Positions 24,726-37,126 of a stretch of DNA of 64,000 bases are shown here, piece by piece. A program made the translations under genes and the position numbers. Below the pieces are notes generated by a model. That model saw only the letters and a program-made list of their open reading frames with translations, made no database searches and was not told the DNA's origin. This stretch comes from Streptomyces sp. NBC_01335. GTDB lineage: Bacteria; Actinomycetota; Actinomycetes; Streptomycetales; Streptomycetaceae. The stretch is taken from the NCBI RefSeq assembly GCF_035953295.1, contig NZ_CP108370.1, forward strand, positions 7,239,001 to 7,303,000, given 5' to 3'. Position 1 is the first letter of the stretch. Every line of letters begins with the position of its first letter.

Positions 24726-25649
24726 ATGTACGCCCGCAGAACGCCTGTGGAACGGGAGCCGGAAGCGTCGGCCCGCCCGCCCCTCGTCCGCGAACTCCTG
24801 CTCGTCGTCGGGCTCTTCCTCGTCTACAAGCTCGGCCGCCAGGCGGCCAACGGTCATGTCGACGAGGCCTTCCGCAACGCCGGACACGTCTGGAACTTCG
24901 AACGGGCGCTCGGTCTGCCCGGAGAGGGTGACGTCCAGGGGGCCCTGCTGCACAGCGAGTCCCTGATCCACCTCGCGAACACCTACTACGCGGTGGTCCA
25001 CTTCCCGGCCACCGTGCTGTTCCTGGTCTGGCTGTACTGGCGCCACCCCCACCACTACGTCTGGTCCCGCCGAATACTCGCGGCGCTCACCGGCGCCGCC
25101 CTCGCGCTCCATCTCCTCTTTCCGCTGGCCCCGCCGCGCATGCTGGCCGCCGCGGGACTGGTCGACACCGGCCAGGTGTACGGACCCACGGTCTACGGCG
25201 CCACGCCCACCACCGACACCATGGCCAACCAGTTCGCCGCGATGCCGTCGCTGCACTTCGGCTGGGCCCTCATGGTCGCCATCGGACTCGTCGCCGCCGG
25301 CCGTTCCCGATGGCGCTGGCTGTGGCTGGCCCACCCGCTCGTCACCCTGCTGGTGATCGTCGGCACCGCCAACCACTACTGGCTCGACTCCCTGGTCGTC
25401 ACGGCCCTCCTCGCCCTCGCGCTGGCCGCGATCCCGCTGCACCTGCCCTCCCGGGCGGTACGGCTCAAAGGACCCTGGCCCTCCGCCACCGCGGCCGGAT
25501 TCGCCGCGAGTCACGGTCCCCGCACCGGCGGTCTTCCCGCCTCCGTCCCCCTCCCCGCCGGGAGCCCCGAGTACGGCGGAAGCCCGGCATACGCCGGGGC
25601 CGCGTCCGCCCCGCAGCGGACCCTCACCGCACCCGGAGCCGGACGATGA
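24726..25649 (+). CDS. PAP2-superfamily membrane phosphatase/transferase
   Basis: 307 residues, six hydrophobic segments. The PAP2_3-type signature is present: AMPSLHFGWAL (about 175-185, with catalytic His) and GTANHYWLDSLV (about 218-229, second His and Asp). Such enzymes remove or exchange phosphate head groups of lipids such as phosphatidic acid, undecaprenyl phosphate or inositol phospholipids at the membrane. The C-terminal tail is Pro/Ala-rich. The stop overlaps the DMT start (ATGA), so the two are made together, under the TetR operator upstream. GTG at 24723 is an equally close alternative start. Confidence 0.8.
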   Translation: MYARRTPVEREPEASARPPLVRELLLVVGLFLVYKLGRQAANGHVDEAFRNAGHVWNFERALGLPGEGDVQGALLHSESLIHLANTYYAVVHFPATVLFLVWLYWRHPHHYVWSRRILAALTGAALALHLLFPLAPPRMLAAAGLVDTGQVYGPTVYGATPTTDTMANQFAAMPSLHFGWALMVAIGLVAAGRSRWRWLWLAHPLVTLLVIVGTANHYWLDSLVVTALLALALAAIPLHLPSRAVRLKGPWPSATAAGFAASHGPRTGGLPASVPLPAGSPEYGGSPAYAGAASAPQRTLTAPGAGR

Positions 25650-26773
25650 ACGCCACGCTGGTCGCCATCTTCTTCTGCCTCGTCTCCGCCGTGGCCTACG
25701 CGGCCGCCGCCGTGGCCCAGTCCCGGCTCGCCGGACGCACCGAACCCGGCACCGGCGGACTCCGGCTGCTCGGACGCGGCGCCTGGTGGGCGTCGGTCGG
25801 GCTCAACGCCACCGGGGCCCTGCTGCACGTCGCCGCCCTGAAGTACGGGCCGCTCACCCTGGTCCAGCCGCTCGGCGCGCTCACCCTGGTGGCCGCCGTA
25901 CCCCTCGGCGCCCGCACCGCGGGACGCAAGGTCAGCGGCACCGAGTGGCGGGGCACCGCCCTCACCCTCGTCGGACTGGCCGCCCTGCTGACGGCGGCGG
26001 GCGGCGCCGCCCCGCACGAGACCCTCGGCCTCGGGGAAGCCCTGGGCGTCGGGGCGGTCACGCTGGCCGTGGTGTCCGGCCTCGGCCGGCCCGGAGCCCG
26101 CCCCGGCCTGCGCCACGCGGCCGCCTCCGGGATCACCTCCGGGGTCGCCTCCGCGCTGACCCAGACCCTGACGGTCGCCCTCACCGCACACTCCTCGGGC
26201 GCCCTGCTGACCCCGCGCACCGTGGTCGTGGCCCTGCTGGTCGCCGCCTTCTCCATGGGCGGGCTGCTGTTCTCCCAGACCGCCTACCGCGACGGTCTGG
26301 GCGCGCCGCTCGCCGTACTGACCCTGGCCAACCCCGTGGCCGCCGCCGCGATCGGCATGGTCCTGCTCGGCGAGCGCCTCCAGGGCGGCCCCCTCAGCCT
26401 GATCCCGGCGGTCGCCGGCATCGCGCTCTCGGCGTGCGGCGTGATCCTGCTCAGCAAGGCGCAGTCCGAGACGCAGTCCGAGGCGCAGCCCGAGGCGGAG
26501 ACCGGGACGCAGAGCCCGACCGGGGAGCCGGAGCCCGCACCGGCGGCGGACGGTCCGACGCGTCCCCTGCCCGCGTCCGTACCCGTGGGCGCGCCCGCGT
26601 CCGTGCCCGCGCCCGTCGCCCTACCGGGCCGTCATCCGGCCTCTCCCGTACCCGCCGCCCCCGGCCTCCGCCGCAGAGCCGGAGTCTGGCGGCGCACGGT
26701 CATCGGGAGCCCCAGGACCCTGGAGCGACCGGCGGCCGAGAACGCCGAAGCCGCTGCCGCCGCCGGAAACTGA
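25646..26773 (+). CDS. DMT-family (EamA-like) transporter
   Basis: 375 residues; ten hydrophobic helices in two halves. The N-terminal VAIFFCLVSAVAYAAAAVAQ and ALKYGPLTLVQPLGALTLVAAVPLGA, and the second-half LAVLTLANPVAAAAIGMVLLGERLQGG are the EamA/DMT repeats. The last ~90 residues form a cytosolic tail rich in Gln-Ser-Glu and Pro-Ala repeats. The substrate is unknown; the coupling with a PAP2 enzyme hints at lipid-linked or nucleotide-derived cargo. ATG 25646 lies inside the PAP2 stop. Confidence 0.8.
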   Translation: MNATLVAIFFCLVSAVAYAAAAVAQSRLAGRTEPGTGGLRLLGRGAWWASVGLNATGALLHVAALKYGPLTLVQPLGALTLVAAVPLGARTAGRKVSGTEWRGTALTLVGLAALLTAAGGAAPHETLGLGEALGVGAVTLAVVSGLGRPGARPGLRHAAASGITSGVASALTQTLTVALTAHSSGALLTPRTVVVALLVAAFSMGGLLFSQTAYRDGLGAPLAVLTLANPVAAAAIGMVLLGERLQGGPLSLIPAVAGIALSACGVILLSKAQSETQSEAQPEAETGTQSPTGEPEPAPAADGPTRPLPASVPVGAPASVPAPVALPGRHPASPVPAAPGLRRRAGVWRRTVIGSPRTLERPAAENAEAAAAAGN

Positions 26774-26807
26774 CCGGACCGTCCCACGCGGGCTGCCGCT
26801 CCCGAGC

Positions 26808-26829
26808 CGCCCCGGCCGATCCCGGGGCG
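26808..26829. terminator. Bidirectional stem-loop between convergent genes
   Basis: CGCCCCGG (26808-26815) pairs with CCGGGGCG (26822-26829) around six bases in the 58-bp gap between the DMT gene and the LamG gene, which face each other. Confidence 0.6.
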
Positions 26830-26831
26830 CC

Positions 26832-27575
26832 TCAGGTACTGGTCATGACGGCATGGTGGGCCAGGAGACGCTCGGCGGCCAGTTCGCGCGGGTAGACGGC
26901 GACCTTGCCGATGGCGCCCAGGAAGAAGGACCTCAGGCTCGCCGTACCGATGCGCACGGGAGACGGGGTGTCGCCCGGCACGATCGAGTAGTCGGCGAGC
27001 GCGTCCTGGTCGCGCAGCCTCCCGTCCCGGTAGATCTTCGTGTAACCGGTCGGGTAGGAGGATCCGGCGGGAGCGGTGTTGATCACCAGGGCGTAGTGGA
27101 TCCACTCCCCGGGATACAGGGTGTCCTGGAAGTAGGAACCGGCGCCCAGGCCCCCGGCGGGGTTGAAGGCGTATCCGGAGACGCGGTTGGCCCGGCCCTC
27201 GGTGTTGTCGGCGCTGTAGATGCGCGCCGTCCACTCGGCCTGGTTGACGGTGGCGTAGGTGAGTTTCCCCAGCCAGTGCACGTATCCGGTGCCCTCGCTC
27301 GCCGGGAACGTGAGGGTGTCGGGACGGAACCAGGCTTCCACCGTCAGCGCCCCGGTCGCCGACACGGACAGGGAACGGTCGTCGGGGACTTCGACGTACT
27401 GGGCGGGGGTCCCGTCGAAGAGGGTGGCGCTGTCGCCGTTCGGCAGATGGCTGTGCGACGGCGAGCCGTGGAACACGGCGCGCGGGCCGCCCGGGGACAG
27501 CTCCGTACCGGCGCCGCCCAGCCGGAGGTAGAGCACGGGATCTTCGGCTTCGATCAGTTCGTCGTACGCGCTCAC
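26832..27575 (-). CDS. LamG/concanavalin-like beta-sandwich protein
   Basis: 247 residues, nearly all one LamG_3 jellyroll: YDELIEAEDPVLYLRLGG opens, then ALTVEAWFRPDTLTFPASEGTG, WIHYALVINT, TKIYRDGRL and IGKVAVYPRELAAERLLAH close it. There is no signal peptide, so it may be cytoplasmic or leave by another route. LamG domains bind carbohydrate or protein and have no catalysis by themselves. It starts at an ATG and stands alone between the DMT and PadR genes. Confidence 0.75.
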   Translation of the reverse strand: MSAYDELIEAEDPVLYLRLGGAGTELSPGGPRAVFHGSPSHSHLPNGDSATLFDGTPAQYVEVPDDRSLSVSATGALTVEAWFRPDTLTFPASEGTGYVHWLGKLTYATVNQAEWTARIYSADNTEGRANRVSGYAFNPAGGLGAGSYFQDTLYPGEWIHYALVINTAPAGSSYPTGYTKIYRDGRLRDQDALADYSIVPGDTPSPVRIGTASLRSFFLGAIGKVAVYPRELAAERLLAHHAVMTST

Positions 27576-27732
27576 ACGCGCCTCCCCTGGGGCTGGGCCG
27601 ATCCGACACCCCAGGTTAGGACGGTCCGCGGCACGTGCGGGAGGGCGTGAACGCCGGTACGGGCGGCGCCGCCGGAACGCCTCACGCGGGCGCGCGGGCA
27701 GGAGCGCGCGGCAGACCGGGGTCGACGTCGTC

Positions 27733-28281
27733 CTACACGGCCCCGTCCGGACCGTCGAGCCCCTCGATCGCCCCGGTCAGCCAGGTGATCCAGAAGCTCT
27801 CCAGGTCGATGCCGCCGCGCAGCACGAGGTGGCGGAGCCGGTCGTCCTGGTCCGTCCTCCGCTCCGGCGGGAAGTCCCGCCGCTCGATCTCCAGGTACTC
27901 CGCCAGCTGCCGCCGGTGCAGCTCCAGGTGGCGGCGGAGCTCCTCGCCGAGCCCGGGCGCCCCGACGACCGCCGCCGCTCGCATCCGCAGCAGCAGCGGA
28001 TCGCGGACCGGCTTCGGGTCCTCGGGGAGCGCCACCCACGCCGCCAGCTCCTCGCGGCCCGCCGGCAGCACCTCGTACTCCTTCTTGCTGCCCCGCGCGG
28101 GCCGGCCGGGCGACAGGGCCCTGATCCGCCCGGCCTGCTCCAGCCTGCCCAGCTCGCGGTAGATCTGCTGGTGCGTCGACGACCAGAAGTAGCCGATCGA
28201 CCGGTCGAACCGGCGGGTCAGTTCGAGCCCGGACGACGGCTTCTCCAGCAGAGCGGTGAGGATCGCGTGCGGCAGTGACAT
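27733..28281 (-). CDS. PadR-family transcriptional regulator
   Basis: 182 residues. MSLPHAILTALLEKPSSGLELTRRFDRSIGYFWSSTHQQIYRELGRLEQAGRI is the PadR winged helix, and the C-terminal helical VirR-like domain (KPVRDPLLLRMRAAAVV, then HLELHRRQLAEYLEIE) mediates dimerisation. PadR proteins respond to phenolic acids and similar ligands. The gene is 39 bp downstream of the FadH gene on the same strand. The ATG at 28281 has an AGGA site; the one at 28290 is too close to it. Confidence 0.85.
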   Translation of the reverse strand: MSLPHAILTALLEKPSSGLELTRRFDRSIGYFWSSTHQQIYRELGRLEQAGRIRALSPGRPARGSKKEYEVLPAGREELAAWVALPEDPKPVRDPLLLRMRAAAVVGAPGLGEELRRHLELHRRQLAEYLEIERRDFPPERRTDQDDRLRHLVLRGGIDLESFWITWLTGAIEGLDGPDGAV

Positions 28282-28320
28282 GGGGTGCATCCTACGAACG
28301 CGGGCGGGCGAGGACCGGGC

Positions 28321-31088
<2,768 letters not shown>

Positions 31089-31158
31089 AGCCGGGCTTCC
31101 CGGCCCGGATTTCGGGGCCCCTGGCATTGATCCGCCGTTCAGGGGCACCCGTCGGTCC

Positions 31159-31998
31159 ATGACCAGTGCGACAGTGGAACACGGACGAGGACAGGCCCGG
31201 CGCGCGGCCAACGGGAAAGCGGTCGAGACGGCGGCGCGCGCCGGGTTCGTGGCGCGCGGAGTCATCTACCTGCTCGTGGGGGTGCTCGCCCTGCGCGTCG
31301 CGTTCTCCGACGACGGCGGACAGCAGGCCGACCGGGGCGGCGCGCTCAAGGAAGTGGCCGAGCAACCCTTCGGGGTGGCCCTCCTGTGGCTGCTCGGCAT
31401 CGGCGTCGTGGGCATGGCGCTCTGGCGGCTCTCCGAGGCGCTGTTCGGCCAGGCGGGCCCCGACGGACACAAGCCCGTCAAGCGGATCGTCGCCGCGGGA
31501 CGCTGCGTCTTCTACGCCTTCGTCGCCTACTCGGTGCTCTCGTACGCCGCCGGGGACAAGGGCAGCGGCAGCGGAGCGAGCGACAAGCGGACCGACGACG
31601 TCACCGCCAAGGCCCTCGACTGGTCCGGCGGCCAGTGGATCGTGGGACTCGCCGGAGCCGTCGTCGTGGGCGTCGGGCTCTGGATGCTCTTCCGGGCGGT
31701 GACCCTGAAGTTCCGCAAGCACCTCGACATGTCCGGCAGCGGCGAGAAGACCCGCCGGGCCGTCGACGTGGTCGGAGTCTTCGGAGGCGCGGCCCGTGGC
31801 GTCGTCTTCGGCACGGCGGGCGGGTTCGCCATCGCCGCGGCCGTCCAGCACGAGCCGGGACAGGCCAAGGGCATGGACGACACCCTCCGCTCCTTCACCG
31901 ACACCCCCGCCGGACCCTGGCTGCTCGCGCTCATCGCCCTCGGACTGGCCGCCTTCGGCCTCTTCTCCTGGGCCAACGCCCGCTGGCGCAAGGTCTGA
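31159..31998 (+). CDS. DUF1206 membrane protein
   Basis: 279 residues with six hydrophobic segments organised as three DUF1206 repeats: ARAGFVARGVIYLLVGVLALRVA, RIVAAGRCVFYAFVAYSVLSYAA and GVFGGAARGVVFGTAGGFAIAAA. Each repeat is a two-helix hairpin. The domain is common in actinobacteria and has no known function. The ATG at 31159 starts MTSATVEHGRG. Confidence 0.8.
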   Translation: MTSATVEHGRGQARRAANGKAVETAARAGFVARGVIYLLVGVLALRVAFSDDGGQQADRGGALKEVAEQPFGVALLWLLGIGVVGMALWRLSEALFGQAGPDGHKPVKRIVAAGRCVFYAFVAYSVLSYAAGDKGSGSGASDKRTDDVTAKALDWSGGQWIVGLAGAVVVGVGLWMLFRAVTLKFRKHLDMSGSGEKTRRAVDVVGVFGGAARGVVFGTAGGFAIAAAVQHEPGQAKGMDDTLRSFTDTPAGPWLLALIALGLAAFGLFSWANARWRKV

Positions 31999-32048
31999 CA
32001 CGCCACCCGCGGCACCACCCTGAAGCCATCTCCCGCGCCACCCGAGAC

Positions 32049-32087
32049 ACGGCCCCGCCGGGCACCCCCACCCACCGGCGGGGCCGT
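32049..32087. terminator. Bidirectional terminator between DUF1206 and photolyase genes
   Basis: A 13-bp perfect stem (32049-32061 with 32075-32087) around a 13-nt loop, placed between two genes that face each other. Confidence 0.75.
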
Positions 32088-32150
32088 CCCGTGTCCCGGG
32101 TCGTGTCCGACCATTCCCGCCCGACCGGAATGGTCAGAGAGGGCCGAGCC

Positions 32151-33530
32151 TCAGCGCAGGCCCCGTGCCTGCTTGAACCGGGCCAGCGCGTCCGCCAGGC
32201 CGATCAGCGGAGCGGGGTAGTCCAACGCGGCGCGCTCGGGCTCCGGGAGCTTCCACGGCTCGTGCACCGCACCGCCCCCGACGCCCGCCAACTCCGGTAC
32301 CCAGCGGCGTACGTACGCCCCGTCCGGGTCGTAACGATGGCCCTGGCGCACCGGGTTGAGCACCCGGTTGGGGCGGCTGTCCGTCCCGGTGCCCGCCACC
32401 CACTGCCAGTTGAGCTGGTTGTTGGCGATGTCGCCGTCCACCAGCAGGTCCAGGAAGTGCCGTGCGCCGATGCGCCAGTCCACGTACAGCGTCTTCGCCA
32501 GGAAGCTCGCCGTGAGCAGCCGGCCGCGGTTGTGCATCCAGCCCTCGTGGCGCAGTTGACGCATCGCGGCGTCCACGACCGGGTAACCGGTGCGCCCCTG
32601 CCGCCACGCCTCGATCTCGTCCCCCGCCTCCTCCTCGTCCCGCCAGTCGTCGTGCTGCGTACGGTAGTTGTCGTGCGCGGCGGCCGGGCGGGCGGCGAGG
32701 ACCTGGTGGTGGAAGTCGCGCCAGCACACCTGCCGTACGAACGCCTCCGCACCCGCGCCGCCCGCGCTGCGGGCCCGCCCCACCAGCTCCACCGGTGAGA
32801 CGGTGCCGAAGTGCAGATGCGGCGAGAGACGTGAGGTCGCGTCGCCCGCGAGGTCGTCGTGCATGTCCTCGTACGACTCGAGTCCGGACCTGCGCCACGC
32901 GGTGACCAGGGCCCGGCCCGCCTTCTCGCCGCCCTCCGCCAGTGCGGGAGAGACCCCGGACACCCGTGCGCGGGAAGGCAGGTCGCCGGAGCGCGCGGTG
33001 TCCGACACCCGGATCTCGCGCGGCGGGCCGAGGGGGTCCCGCAACCGCTCCTGGGACCAGCGCCGGAAGTACGGGGTGAACACGGCGAAGTGGTCCGACC
33101 CCGAGCCCGCCGGCCGTACCGTCCCCGGTGGGACGGCGGTCACCACCGCGTCGTGCACGTGCAACTTCGCTCCCCGCGACTCCAGTTCCTCGCGCAGCCG
33201 CTCCTCGCGGGCGTGCGCGTACGCGCTGACCCCGCCGGACATGTGGACGTCCCGGGCACCGGTCTCGGCGGCGACCCGGCAGACCTCCTCGGAGACGTCC
33301 CCGGTACGGATCACGAGGCGCCCGCCCCGCTCGCGCAGCCCCGCGTCCAGGTCCCGCAGGCAGTCGGCGAGGAAGGCCCGCCGGTTGGGCACCGCGAAAC
33401 CGGCCTCCTCCACGCGCCGGTCGAGGACGAAGAGCGGCACGATCTCGTCGCTCGCGGCCGACGCGGCCCGCAGGGGAGGATGGTCGTGCAGCCGCAGATC
33501 GGAGGTGAACAGGACGACCGAGACGGTCAT
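32151..33530 (-). CDS. phr: Class I deoxyribodipyrimidine photolyase (or cryptochrome)
   Basis: 459 residues. The N-terminal alpha/beta antenna domain is VSVVLFTSDLRLHDHPPLRAA. The FAD domain has SRLSPHLHFGTVSPVELV, RQVCWRDFHHQVL, VVDAAMRQLRHEGWMHNRGRLLTASFL and DGDIANNQLNWQWVAGTGTDSRP, the class I CPD photolyase signature with the tryptophans of the electron chain. It repairs UV thymine dimers using light. It sits at the edge of the light-induced carotenoid locus, 142 bp downstream of the LitQ-like gene, and probably shares that light control. The ATG has AGGAG upstream. Confidence 0.9.
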   Translation of the reverse strand: MTVSVVLFTSDLRLHDHPPLRAASAASDEIVPLFVLDRRVEEAGFAVPNRRAFLADCLRDLDAGLRERGGRLVIRTGDVSEEVCRVAAETGARDVHMSGGVSAYAHAREERLREELESRGAKLHVHDAVVTAVPPGTVRPAGSGSDHFAVFTPYFRRWSQERLRDPLGPPREIRVSDTARSGDLPSRARVSGVSPALAEGGEKAGRALVTAWRRSGLESYEDMHDDLAGDATSRLSPHLHFGTVSPVELVGRARSAGGAGAEAFVRQVCWRDFHHQVLAARPAAAHDNYRTQHDDWRDEEEAGDEIEAWRQGRTGYPVVDAAMRQLRHEGWMHNRGRLLTASFLAKTLYVDWRIGARHFLDLLVDGDIANNQLNWQWVAGTGTDSRPNRVLNPVRQGHRYDPDGAYVRRWVPELAGVGGGAVHEPWKLPEPERAALDYPAPLIGLADALARFKQARGLR

Positions 33531-33672
33531 GGCGCTACTCCTGGGCGGTCGGAACCGGAACGAGGGCATGGTGAGCTTCTGGTGCGTCCGGTGCTTCCGT
33601 GCGGCGGTGCGGTCCGGATGCGCCGCCGCCACCGCATGGTGGTGCCGCGACGGCCGTCCGTGCCGTCGTCGT

Positions 33673-35253
33673 TCAGTTCTGAGCCTGAGGGCGCGGACGC
33701 CCGGACGCGGTCTCCGCCCGGGCCCGGGCGGAGCCGGGGGTCCGCGAGGCGGCGCGGGCGATGTTGCGGGCCATCCCGCCGAAGACGATCGCGTGGAAGG
33801 GCGAGACGCTCCACCAGTAGGCGTGGCCCAGCAGCCCGCGCGGGTGGAAGAGGGCGCGCTGGCGGTAGTGGGAGCGCCCGTCGTCCCGGGCCTCGACGTG
33901 CATCTCCAGCCAGGCCAGCCCCGGCACCCGCATCTCGGCACGCAGCCTCAGCAGCATGCCCGGCTCGATCTCCTCCACGCGCCAGAAGTCCAGCGAGTCC
34001 CCGACCCGGAGCCGGTCGGCGTCGCGGCGGCCCCGCCGCAGCCCGACGCCGCCCATCGCCCGGTCCAGCCACCCCCGCACCGCCCACGCCAGCGGGAACG
34101 AGTACCAGCCGTTGTCGCCCCCGATCCCCTCCACCACCCGCCACAGTGCCGCCGGGGAGGCGTCCACGTCGCGCTCCCGGACGTCCTCGTACAGGCTGCC
34201 GCCCGCCCAGTCCGGGTCCGTGGGCAGCGGGTCGCTGGGCGCGCCCGGGAGCGAGGCGGAGGACCACCGGGTGGTCACCTTCGCCTCCCGGACCCGCTGG
34301 AGAGCCAGGCCGAGCGCCTTGTCGAAGGGGAAGGGCTGCCCCGGCCCGTCCGGGACGTACCGCGCGATGTCGTGCTCGCCGCAGACCACCTCGTACCGCA
34401 GCGACTCCGCGAGCGGCCGGGCGAGGGCCCGGGGCACCGGCGTGACCAGCCCGATCCAGTGGCTGGACAGCCGGGGGGTGAGCATCGGGACCGGCAGGAT
34501 CAGCCGTTTCGGCAGGCCCCCGACCTCGGCGTACCGCTCCATCATCACCCGGTACGTCAGGACGTCGGGCCCGCCGATGTCGAAGGAGCGGTGCACGTCC
34601 CGGGGCATCCGCGCACTGCCGACGAGGTAGCGCAGCACGTCCCGGACGCCGATCGGCTGGATCCGGGTGGACACCCAGCTCGGGGTGACCATGACCGGAA
34701 GCCGCTCGGTGAGGTAGCGGAGCATCTCGAAGGACGCCGAACCCGACCCGATGATGACGGCGGCCCGCAGCACGGTCGTCGGCACCCCCGAATCCAGCAG
34801 GATGCGGCCGACCTCCGCGCGGGACCGCAGATGCGGGGAGAGCTCCTCCTCCGGTACGTCGCCGGGCGTGAGGCCTCCCAGGTAGACGACGCGGCCCACT
34901 CCTGCCGCGCGGGCCTGCTCGCCGAAGGTCCGGGCCGCCCTGCGATCGGTCTCCTCGAAGCCGGAACCGGTGCCCAGTGCGTGCACCAGGTAGTACGCGA
35001 CGTCGATGTCCCGCATCGCCCCGGCCAGCGACTCCGGGTCGGTGACGTCCCCGCGCACCACCTCCGCCTCGGCGGCCCAGGGGTAGTCGCGCAGTTTCTC
35101 GGGGGTCCTCGCCAGACAGCGCACCCGGTGGCCGGCCGCCAGCAGCTCCGGTACCAGACGGCCCCCGATGTAGCCGGTGGCCCCCGTGACCAGGCAGTGC
35201 AGGCCCCTGCCGTCGTCCGCGGTCTCCTTGGCCGTCTCCTTGGCCGTCTCCAT
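33673..35253 (-). CDS. SDR NAD(P)-binding protein with DUF2867 (LitQ-like)
   Basis: 526 residues. The N-terminal atypical SDR domain has the nucleotide loop TGATGYIGGRLVPELLAAGH and ALGTGSGFEETDRRAARTFGEQARAAGV. The C-terminal ~170 residues match DUF2867 (WYSFPLAWAVRGWLDRAMGG, then HARVEAR-like and WSVSPFHAIVFGGMARN). An enzyme of this type is a usual member of the Streptomyces lit/crt locus, described as an oxidoreductase; I use that name by position and type. The first residues contain ETAK repeated, from a perfect 12-bp DNA duplication (35223-35246). It is divergent from crtE. Confidence 0.75.
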   Translation of the reverse strand: METAKETAKETADDGRGLHCLVTGATGYIGGRLVPELLAAGHRVRCLARTPEKLRDYPWAAEAEVVRGDVTDPESLAGAMRDIDVAYYLVHALGTGSGFEETDRRAARTFGEQARAAGVGRVVYLGGLTPGDVPEEELSPHLRSRAEVGRILLDSGVPTTVLRAAVIIGSGSASFEMLRYLTERLPVMVTPSWVSTRIQPIGVRDVLRYLVGSARMPRDVHRSFDIGGPDVLTYRVMMERYAEVGGLPKRLILPVPMLTPRLSSHWIGLVTPVPRALARPLAESLRYEVVCGEHDIARYVPDGPGQPFPFDKALGLALQRVREAKVTTRWSSASLPGAPSDPLPTDPDWAGGSLYEDVRERDVDASPAALWRVVEGIGGDNGWYSFPLAWAVRGWLDRAMGGVGLRRGRRDADRLRVGDSLDFWRVEEIEPGMLLRLRAEMRVPGLAWLEMHVEARDDGRSHYRQRALFHPRGLLGHAYWWSVSPFHAIVFGGMARNIARAASRTPGSARARAETASGRPRPQAQN

Positions 35254-35641
35254 GGCGCCTCCGCCTCGGGGTCGATTCCGGTCTCCTGCTTCCACCGTCC
35301 CCGCCCGTGCCGCATTCCGCCCGGCGGGGCCGTCCCGGACGCACCCCGACACGTCCGGGACGGCCGAATGGGTCGCGGGGCCGCTCCGGGGTCCCCGCCA
35401 CCGGCCCCGGCAGCCGCCGTCCGGCCGGTCGGCGTGATCCCCTCGGGAGTCAGTGCCTCGCGCCTCGACCGGTACGGATCGGGGCCCGCCCGCATCCGCC
35501 GGACGGGGGACGCCGGAAGAGACGCGACGGGCCCGGAGGACCGAGGGGTCCGCGACGGGCCCCGTACCGCCGGCACGCCGGCCCGGCGGTGCGGGGCCGG
35601 CCCGAGCGGTACGGAGACCGATGCGACCAGAAGGACCTGCG
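35254..35641. promoter_or_regulatory. Divergent promoter region of the SDR gene and crtE
   Basis: 388 bp without a gene. A perfect 14-bp inverted repeat (35328-35341 with 35352-35365, 10-bp spacer) lies 75 bp from the SDR start. A GC hairpin close to crtE (about 35570-35610) is the other visible structure. Because the flanking genes diverge, the 14-bp repeat is not a terminator for either; an operator or a leader hairpin of the SDR mRNA is likely. Confidence 0.5.
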
Positions 35642-37126
35642 ATGCGCCTCACCCGGCCAGCGGTTTCCGCCTCCGCCGACCACCGGCGGTCGGAGCGGTC
35701 CCACGGGGGCGCGCAGCCGCCCGCCCGCCCCGCGGAGGGGACCCCGGCCGGTGGGTCCGCGCGGGAGCCGTACACCGCCGCGGCCCACGCGCACGGCGCC
35801 CCGGCCGGCGGCGACCCGGCGGGGGGCCGGCACGACCGGGCGCACGACGGGCCCCGGCAGGAGCCCGGCTCGGACGGCACGCGCGGGGACCGCGACGGCC
35901 GTGACCCGGGCCGCCCGGCCGGCGCGGCCCCGCCCCCTCCCGAGCCACCCGCCGCCGAGGCCGTCCGGGCTGTCGGTGCTGTCGAGTCCGTCGACTCCGT
36001 CGACGCGGACGTGGCCGGCGCCGTCCTGCGGACCGCCCGTACGGTGCTCCGGGAGCACCTCGCCGAGGCCGCCGCCATCGACGCAGTCTTCGCCCGGGAC
36101 GTGGCCCGGCGGGTCGCGGACTTCACCCTCGGCGGCGGGAAACGCGCCCGGCCCCGCTTCCTCTGGTGGGCGATGCGGGCCTGCGGCGGCGGCGCGGACA
36201 CGGTGGACGCGGCGCTGCGCCTCGGCGTCGCCCTCGAACTCATCCAGACCTGCGCGCTGGTCCACGACGACGTGATGGACGGCTCCGCGCTCCGCCGGGG
36301 CCGGCCCGCCGTCCACGTGGAACTGGCAGGGCTGACCGGCGGACCGCCGGACACCGCGTTCGGCACCTCGGCGGCCGTCCTCGTCGGCGACCTCGCCCTC
36401 GCCTGGGCGGACGACACCGTCGCCGCCGTCACCATGGACCCCGCCACCCGGAGCCGGGTCCTGGCGATCTGGCGGGCGATGCGCACCGAGATGGTGGCCG
36501 GCCAGTACCTCGACCTGCACGGGCAGGCCGCCGCGACCCGTACCGCCGCACACGCACTGCGGACCGCCTGGCTCAAGAGCGCCCTCTACTCCGTGGAGCG
36601 CCCCCTCGCCCTCGGCGCCGCGCTGGCGGGCGCCGACGACCGTACGACCGACGCCCTGCGCGCCGCGGGCCGCAGCGCGGGAACCGCCTTCCAGCTCCGC
36701 GACGACCTGCTCGGCGCGTTCGGCGACCCGGCCGTCACCGGGAAGCCCTCCGGCGGCGACCTCCGCGACGGCAAGCCCACCTACCTGGTGGCCGTGGCCC
36801 GGGAACGCGCCGAGGCGGCGGGCGACACCGCGACGCTCGCGGTCCTGGACGCGGGCGTGGGCGACCCCGGCCTCACCGACGAGGGGCTCGCCCGGGTACG
36901 GGAGGCACTCACCCTCAGCGGGGCGCGCGCCGCCGTCGAACACCGGGTCGACCGGCTCGCCGCCGAGGCCCAGGCCCGCCTCGACCTCGCCGGACTCGCC
37001 CCGGCGGGCGCCCGGCAGCTGCGCCTGCTGCTGCGGGAGACCGCGGGCGGGCGCACCTCGCCGCCCCCGGCGTCCGCATCCGAACACCCGCCCGGCACCG
37101 CCCCCGAAGGAGACACCACCCGATGA
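35642..37126 (+). CDS. crtE: Geranylgeranyl diphosphate synthase CrtE
   Basis: 494 residues; the ATG has AGAAGGA upstream. The first ~115 residues are a disordered Gly/Pro/Arg-rich extension, much longer than the ~350-residue family norm. The trans-prenyltransferase domain then has [15 protein letters not shown] and the first aspartate motif LVHDDVMD (DDxxD). The second aspartate region is [12 protein letters not shown], followed by [14 protein letters not shown]. It makes C20 GGPP for carotenoid synthesis. It is the first gene of a four-gene operon; its stop overlaps the crtI start (ATGA). Confidence 0.9.
   Translation: MRLTRPAVSASADHRRSERSHGGAQPPARPAEGTPAGGSAREPYTAAAHAHGAPAGGDPAGGRHDRAHDGPRQEPGSDGTRGDRDGRDPGRPAGAAPPPPEPPAAEAVRAVGAVESVDSVDADVAGAVLRTARTVLREHLAEAAAIDAVFARDVARRVADFTLGGGKRARPRFLWWAMRACGGGADTVDAALRLGVALELIQTCALVHDDVMDGSALRRGRPAVHVELAGLTGGPPDTAFGTSAAVLVGDLALAWADDTVAAVTMDPATRSRVLAIWRAMRTEMVAGQYLDLHGQAAATRTAAHALRTAWLKSALYSVERPLALGAALAGADDRTTDALRAAGRSAGTAFQLRDDLLGAFGDPAVTGKPSGGDLRDGKPTYLVAVARERAEAAGDTATLAVLDAGVGDPGLTDEGLARVREALTLSGARAAVEHRVDRLAAEAQARLDLAGLAPAGARQLRLLLRETAGGRTSPPPASASEHPPGTAPEGDTTR

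Noticed and set aside
32668..35904. A long plus-strand open frame across the photolyase and SDR genes
   Set aside because: The translation is Arg/Pro/Ser-rich with no domain, which is normal for the antisense frame of high-GC genes.
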